From: Bacteroidales bacterium
Lineage (GTDB): Bacteria; Bacteroidota; Bacteroidia; Bacteroidales; JAADJA01
Direction of reading: 5' to 3'
Assembly: GCA_021740645.1 (NCBI GenBank)
Contig: JAIOZL010000005.1
Span: 62,001 to 126,000 of the forward strand
DNA length: 64,000 nucleotides
The notes beneath the pieces were generated by a model that was not told the origin of the DNA, did no database searches, and worked only from the letters and a program-made list of their open reading frames with translations. The translations under genes were made by a program, and so were the position numbers. Below, one piece after another: positions 58,759 to 64,000 of the stretch (position 1 is its first letter; every line of letters begins with the position of its first letter).

Positions 58759-61521
58759 ATGCCCGAAAATAAAAAACTCTTCCTGCTCGATGCCATGGCG
58801 CTGATTTACCGTGCTTACTTTGCTTTTAGTAAAAATCCCCGGATCAATTCCAAAGGTATGAACACTTCTGCCGTGTTGGGCTTTGCCAACACACTTTATG
58901 ATGTTTTGAAAAACGAAAAACCAACCCATATTGGAGTTGCTTTCGATACTATAGCTCCTACTGTAAGGCACGAAGGTTTTGTTGAATATAAGGCCAATCG
59001 TGAAAAAATGCCTGAGGATCTTGCCGCTTCTATCCCATACGTTAAAAAATTGCTCGAAGGATTTAATATCCCAATTTTATATGTGGATGGATTTGAGGCA
59101 GATGATGTGATTGGAACATTGGCAAAAAGGGCTGAAAAGAAAGGCTTTGAAACCTTTATGATGACTCCTGATAAGGACTTCGGACAATTGGTCTCAGACA
59201 ATATTTTTATTTTTAAGCCTGCTCGAATGGGGAATATGGCTGAAATTATGGGCGTGAAAGAAGTTTGTGAGAAATTTGGAATTGAGCGCCCTGAACAAGT
59301 TATCGATATTTTAGGATTATGGGGGGATGCCTCAGATAATATTCCTGGCATCCCGGGCATTGGTGAAAAAAGGGCAAAGGAATTAATTGCTGAATTCGGA
59401 AGTGTGGAAGGATTGTTGGAAAATACAGATAAACTTAAGGGTAAAATGAAAGAGAATGTGGAGAATTTTGCAGCCCAGGGTTTACAGTCAAAAGAACTTG
59501 CCACAATTATACTTGATGTTCCTATTGAATTTGAGGAAGATAACCTGAAAATGGGGAATGCTGATGTAGGCGCCCTAAAGGAACTTTTTGATGAGCTGGA
59601 GTTTCGCACCTTTGCACAACGGTTTTTTACTGATCAGTCGCTTTTAAAAATTGCAGATGAAGGACAAGGCGAGCTTTTTAGCAACTCATTTGCAGAGGAA
59701 AATGCTGTTGAAACCATGGATGCGTCCAGGCACCAATATTTTTTGGTAAAGGATAAGCCCGGTAGAGATAAACTGATTAACCAACTTCAAAAAGTTACTT
59801 CCTTTTGCTTTGATACAGAAACTACAGGAGTGGATGCCCATCAGGCCGAACTGGTTGGAATGTCTTTTGCCATCAAACCAGGTGAAGCATGGTATGTAAC
59901 GGTTCCTGAAAATTACAATGAGTGCCTCGCAATTGTCCAGGAATTTAAAACTGTTTTTGAAAATGAAAAAATAGGAAAGATCGGGCAAAACCTTAAATAT
60001 GATATTTCCATATTGAAGTGGTATGATGTGGAGGTAAGGGGCCAATTTTTTGATACTATGCTAGCCCATTACCTGCTCGAACCAGATCAAAGACATAATA
60101 TGGATGTCCTTGCTGAAAACTATCTAAACTACAAACCGGTTTCAATAGAAACCCTCATTGGGAAGAAAGGAAAAAATCAGTTGAGTATGCGCTCGGTCGA
60201 CCTTGAAACAATCAAAGATTATGCATGTGAAGATGCAGATATTACCCTTCAATTAAAAAATAAATTTGAGCCACTTCTGAGTGAAAACGAGGCATTGGAT
60301 TTATTCACTAAAATTGAGGTCCCTCTTGTTCCGGTGCTCGCTTCCATGGAAGCTGAAGGTGTAAAACTCGATCAGTATACCCTAACTGAGTATTCCAAAC
60401 AACTTGCGAGAGAGCTTGGTGAGATTCAAAAAGAGATATTGGATATGGCTGGTCTTGATTTTAATATATCGAGCCCGAAGCAACTAGGTGAAGTTCTTTT
60501 CGAAAAAATGAAGATCACTGAAAATCCAAAGATGACTAAAACGAAGCAATATTCGACAGGTGAGGATGTGCTACAAAAATTGATTAACAAACACCCCATC
60601 ATACAGCATATCCTTGATTTCAGGTCGCTTAGCAAGTTGAAGTCAACTTATGTGGATACACTCCCAGAGATGGTGAACCCCCGAACCGGTCGTATCCATA
60701 CTTCATATAACCAGGCAGTGGCCGCAACCGGCCGGTTAAGCTCCAACAATCCAAACCTTCAGAATATTCCTATCCGAACTGAAAGGGGCAGAGAGATAAG
60801 AAAAGCTTTTGTGCCAAGAAATGAAAACTATACCCTTCTGGCAGCAGATTACTCACAGATAGAGCTGCGAATAATAGCCGAGCTAAGTGGCGATGAAGGA
60901 ATGATTGAAGCATTTAAATCGGGGATTGATATTCATACAGCAACTGCTTCAAAAGTTTACGGTGTTTCATTGGAAGATGTTAGTTCAGATCAAAGAAGAA
61001 ATGCGAAAACTGTAAACTTCGGTATTGTCTATGGTATATCTGCTTTTGGTCTGTCAGAGCGTCTTAATATTCCACGTAAAGAAGCAAAGGATATAATCGA
61101 CCAGTATTTTGAAAAATATCCTGGAGTAAAAACTTATATGAATGAATGTGTTTTAAAAGCACGTGAAAATGGTTATGTAAAAACCATCATGGGCCGCCGA
61201 AGATACTTACGTGATATTAATTCTGCCAATGCGGTGGTAAGGGGTTTTGCCGAGCGAAATGCCATCAATGCTCCTATCCAGGGCTCATCTGCAGATATGA
61301 TTAAGATAGCCATGATAAATATTCATCGGGAAATGCAAAAACAAAACCTGAAATCAAAAATGATATTACAGGTGCATGATGAATTGGTTTTTGATGCTTT
61401 CAAAGAGGAAGTAGATGCATTAAAACCCCTTATCTATGACCTGATGGTAAATGCCATACCACTTAAAGTTCCGCTGGCTGTAGAAATGGAAACTGGTGAA
61501 AACTGGCTGGCAGCGCATTAA
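58759..61521 (+). CDS. polA: DNA polymerase I (5'-3' exo, 3'-5' exo and polymerase domains)
   Basis: LFLLDAMALIYRAYFAF; exo motif CFDTETTGVDAHQAELVGMSF; polymerase LLAADYSQIELRIIAELSGDE, QVHDELVFD. ATG at 58759; TATCTTTG -7-like element at 58724-58731 argues against the ORF start at 58690. Confidence 0.97.
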   Translation: MPENKKLFLLDAMALIYRAYFAFSKNPRINSKGMNTSAVLGFANTLYDVLKNEKPTHIGVAFDTIAPTVRHEGFVEYKANREKMPEDLAASIPYVKKLLEGFNIPILYVDGFEADDVIGTLAKRAEKKGFETFMMTPDKDFGQLVSDNIFIFKPARMGNMAEIMGVKEVCEKFGIERPEQVIDILGLWGDASDNIPGIPGIGEKRAKELIAEFGSVEGLLENTDKLKGKMKENVENFAAQGLQSKELATIILDVPIEFEEDNLKMGNADVGALKELFDELEFRTFAQRFFTDQSLLKIADEGQGELFSNSFAEENAVETMDASRHQYFLVKDKPGRDKLINQLQKVTSFCFDTETTGVDAHQAELVGMSFAIKPGEAWYVTVPENYNECLAIVQEFKTVFENEKIGKIGQNLKYDISILKWYDVEVRGQFFDTMLAHYLLEPDQRHNMDVLAENYLNYKPVSIETLIGKKGKNQLSMRSVDLETIKDYACEDADITLQLKNKFEPLLSENEALDLFTKIEVPLVPVLASMEAEGVKLDQYTLTEYSKQLARELGEIQKEILDMAGLDFNISSPKQLGEVLFEKMKITENPKMTKTKQYSTGEDVLQKLINKHPIIQHILDFRSLSKLKSTYVDTLPEMVNPRTGRIHTSYNQAVAATGRLSSNNPNLQNIPIRTERGREIRKAFVPRNENYTLLAADYSQIELRIIAELSGDEGMIEAFKSGIDIHTATASKVYGVSLEDVSSDQRRNAKTVNFGIVYGISAFGLSERLNIPRKEAKDIIDQYFEKYPGVKTYMNECVLKARENGYVKTIMGRRRYLRDINSANAVVRGFAERNAINAPIQGSSADMIKIAMINIHREMQKQNLKSKMILQVHDELVFDAFKEEVDALKPLIYDLMVNAIPLKVPLAVEMETGENWLAAH

Positions 61522-61661
61522 TCCCGACATTTCTTCCCCCTTTATTGAAGTTTTTATAACCTCATTTGCGACATCTTTTTTCTTAATGTTCAACTTTGGC
61601 ACACTCCTTGGATAATTCTAACCGGGCGCCCAATTTTTAAACTTTTTTAAACCATACAGCA

Positions 61662-62276
61662 ATGAAACGGACAAAAGAAAAAATTGGGATCAGGACTAAA
61701 GAAATGAGTGAAGCAACAGTACCTCAGACAAATGTCCAAAAAATAGTTTTCGTTCTTTTAATATTAAGTTTAACTGCGTGCGAAAAGGCTTGGTACGGAT
61801 CTGATGGCAGACCCGGCGATGCTTACCTGGCACTCACATGGTACGAAGCAGAGCCTGAATACCTTGATGCAGGCACAAGTGCTATTCCTCCCGTATTTTA
61901 TTGGGATGAGTATTACAGAATACAACCCGGCTATTATAACCTCTATTACGAGGGAAGTGTGTGGGCAGGTTTAGGATGGGCCTATTACGGATGGGATGTT
62001 GACTATGAGATTTATGAAATAGCGGGTGAAAGGGGAGACTGGTATTACAATGGTGGCGATGGCCCTGATAACTTCTTTATCATTGAGTGCAATCCTTATG
62101 GACCATATGTAGGCAGTTCATATAAAAGTAAAGCACTTGATGAAAAATACACCTTGCTTGAAGAGGATGATTCTACAATTAAAGTACAGGTAAAAGCTGA
62201 CGGAATAGGAATGACAATTACATACAAAAAAATCGAGGTTGAAAGAAACCCTAAAGCGCTAACAAAAATAGAATAG
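61662..62276 (+). CDS. Hypothetical Tyr/Trp-rich lipoprotein with short collagen-like segment
   Basis: Lipobox LSLTACEKAWYG; GSDGRPGDAYLALTWYEAEPEYLDAGTSAIPPVFYWDEYYRIQPGYYNLYYEG. Possible start at 61704. Confidence 0.75.
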   Translation: MKRTKEKIGIRTKEMSEATVPQTNVQKIVFVLLILSLTACEKAWYGSDGRPGDAYLALTWYEAEPEYLDAGTSAIPPVFYWDEYYRIQPGYYNLYYEGSVWAGLGWAYYGWDVDYEIYEIAGERGDWYYNGGDGPDNFFIIECNPYGPYVGSSYKSKALDEKYTLLEEDDSTIKVQVKADGIGMTITYKKIEVERNPKALTKIE

Positions 62277-62301
62277 ATAAACAGTGACTCAATATAACTC
62301 C

Positions 62302-62340
62302 ACCAGTCAAAATGAATTTTTTGGCTGGTTTTCCTTTTTG
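62302..62340 (+). terminator. Intrinsic terminator
   Basis: 11-bp stem accagtcaaaa/ttttggctggt (one G-T pair), then T-rich tttccttttt. Confidence 0.75.
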
Positions 62341-62359
62341 TAGGGAAATATTATTTAAT

Positions 62360-63031
62360 CTAAGCCAAGAGAGCTTGAGCAATTTTAATATCAGAAGGAC
62401 TGGTAATTTTAATATTTTCAGGATTACCATCTACCAGATGAATTTTAATTCCTAAACTCTCTACTACTGTTGCATCATCTGTAAATTCTTCTCTGTATTC
62501 CTGTTTGTAAGCCTTTATTATCAGATCTGATTGAAAACATTGCGGGGTTTGAATTAACCTGAAGTTATTCCGGGCCACCGGATAATTATGATCATTTTTG
62601 AGTTCTCTCATTGATTCATTGATGCTTGTCACAGGAATTCCGTTTCCATTTATTTCTGCTGAGGCAAATGCATTGTGGATGGTTGCCTTGCTTAAGAGCG
62701 GCCTCACACCATCATGCACACCTACAATTCCTCTTTCATTGATCTGTCTAAGTCCATTTTTCACCGAAAGAAATCGGTTTTCACCCCCTTCAACAAGCGT
62801 GTGATCGACATCAAAATCAAAACGTTTACATAACGACGACCAGTAATCGAAATAAGGAGCAGGTAAAACAAGAATAATCTCAAGGTCGTCAAATACTCCT
62901 GAAAAGCATTCAAGGGTGTGCATCAAAATGGGTTTTCCAGCAACCTGAAGGAATTGTTTAGGAGTTTTGGATTGCATTCGTGATCCCAGACCACCAGCCA
63001 CGATAATTACATATTTTTTCACTTCGAACAT
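62360..63031 (-). CDS. ispD: 2-C-methyl-D-erythritol 4-phosphate cytidylyltransferase
   Basis: VIIVAGGLGSRMQSKTPKQFLQVAGKPILMHTLECF, VHDGVRPLLS, TDDATVVESLG. ATG at 63031 preferred over the TTG at 63049. Confidence 0.94.
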   Translation of the reverse strand: MFEVKKYVIIVAGGLGSRMQSKTPKQFLQVAGKPILMHTLECFSGVFDDLEIILVLPAPYFDYWSSLCKRFDFDVDHTLVEGGENRFLSVKNGLRQINERGIVGVHDGVRPLLSKATIHNAFASAEINGNGIPVTSINESMRELKNDHNYPVARNNFRLIQTPQCFQSDLIIKAYKQEYREEFTDDATVVESLGIKIHLVDGNPENIKITSPSDIKIAQALLA

Positions 63032-63033
63032 TG

Positions 63034-63058
63034 ATAAAAAACCCCTCAACAGAGGGGT
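63034..63058 (-). terminator. Intrinsic terminator between queA and ispD
   Basis: On - strand acccctc-tgtt-gaggggt followed by tttttta. Confidence 0.75.
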
Positions 63059-63063
63059 AAATT

Positions 63064-63999
63064 TTATATAATAAGCATGGCGTCGCCGTAGGTGAAAAAC
63101 TGATATTTTTCTTCAACAGCAATTTTGTATGCTTTCATAAGAAGGTCGAAATCTGTGAAAGCTGCTACCAGCATCAAAACAGATGACATTGGTAGGTGAA
63201 AGTTTGTGATCATCGCGTCAGCTACCTGGAAATCATAGGGTGGAAAAATAAATTTATTGGTCCAGCCGCCATAAGGTTTTACCTTACCTGTAATTGAAAC
63301 AGCAGTTTCCATTGCTTTCATGGTGGTGGTCCCAATAGCACAAACTTTCCTTTTGTTTTCTTTCGCTTTATTAATTTTTTCCGCCTGAACTTCTTCAATA
63401 TACATTTCCTCAGAATCCATTTTGTGTTTCGTCAGGTCTTCTACTTCAATATCCCGGAAGTTTCCTAGTCCGGCATGTAATGTAATTTCGGCGAAATCAA
63501 TTCCCTTAAGTTCAAGGCGCTTCATTAATTCACGGCTAAAGTGAAATCCTGCTGTTGGAGCAGCCACTGCACCTTCATGCTTCGCATAGATGGTTTGATA
63601 ACGGTCTTCATCCTCAGCTGTGACATCTCTTTGATGTATTTTTGGCAGGGGGGTTTCACCTAAGCGCTGAAGGGTTTCCCTGAATTCGCTATAAGGACCA
63701 TCATACAAAAATCGTAAGGTACGACCCCTAGAGGTAGTATTGTCAATTACTTCTGCTACCAACTCTTCATTTTCACCAAAGTATAATTTGTTACCAATCC
63801 GGATTTTACGTGCTGGATCAACCAGTACATCCCACAATAGGCTGTCGCGGTTGAGCTCTCTCAAAAGAAAAACTTCAATGCGTGCCCCGGTTTTTTCCTT
63901 TTCACCATAAAGCCTGGCTGGAAATACTTTGGTATTATTAATTACAAATACATCACCATCATCGAAGTAATCAAGAATATCAGTGAATTTTTTATGTTC
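63064..63999 (-). CDS. queA: S-adenosylmethionine:tRNA ribosyltransferase-isomerase, 5'-truncated by window edge
   Basis: Frame stays open to the window edge ([49 protein letters not shown]...). [60 protein letters not shown]. Confidence 0.96.
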   Translation of the reverse strand, partial: EHKKFTDILDYFDDGDVFVINNTKVFPARLYGEKEKTGARIEVFLLRELNRDSLLWDVLVDPARKIRIGNKLYFGENEELVAEVIDNTTSRGRTLRFLYDGPYSEFRETLQRLGETPLPKIHQRDVTAEDEDRYQTIYAKHEGAVAAPTAGFHFSRELMKRLELKGIDFAEITLHAGLGNFRDIEVEDLTKHKMDSEEMYIEEVQAEKINKAKENKRKVCAIGTTTMKAMETAVSITGKVKPYGGWTNKFIFPPYDFQVADAMITNFHLPMSSVLMLVAAFTDFDLLMKAYKIAVEEKYQFFTYGDAMLII

Positions 64000-64000
64000 A

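Noticed and set aside
58896-59609. 237-aa antisense ORF inside polA
   Set aside because: Fully opposite a strongly conserved polA reading frame; Ser/Pro/Phe-rich shadow-frame composition; no recognisable motif.
1-64000. tRNA, rRNA, CRISPR, prophage, transposon or toxin-antitoxin/defence islands
   Set aside because: Reading intergenic regions and the ORF list gave no cloverleaf-like segments, spaced direct repeats, transposases, integrases or recognised defence domains; a tRNAscan/CRISPR finder run would be needed to exclude them formally.

Overview
This 64 kb window is a chromosomal segment from a Bacteroidetes (Bacteroidales/Marinilabiliales-like) bacterium. Support for that: TAnnTTTG-type -7 promoter elements, type IX secretion C-terminal domains, a MurF-Alr fusion, and GNAT-nitrilase and BlaI/M56-TonB genes. 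It is mostly housekeeping and envelope genes: rnr (5'-truncated), murF-alr, pdxA, an M17 aminopeptidase, umuC, icd-gltA, iorAB, dtd, an AsmA-like gene, an S9 peptidase, a MacAB-like ABC cluster, phoH, polA, ispD and queA (truncated at the right edge). Several two-component systems are interspersed. I saw no rRNA, tRNA, CRISPR array, transposase or prophage. The strongest non-routine signals are: (i) two abutting 20-bp palindromes, 20 bp centre to centre, over the promoter and start codon of a blaI-like gene next to an M56-TonB fusion; (ii) a secreted protein with 26 tandem N[TV]FxGxxxG beta-roll-like units, part of which is in exact 150-bp register; (iii) a stand-alone exosortase/archaeosortase next to a polycationic membrane protein; (iv) a degenerate receiver protein in a cluster of single-domain response regulators. 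No clearly unprecedented multi-gene system could be demonstrated from sequence alone.
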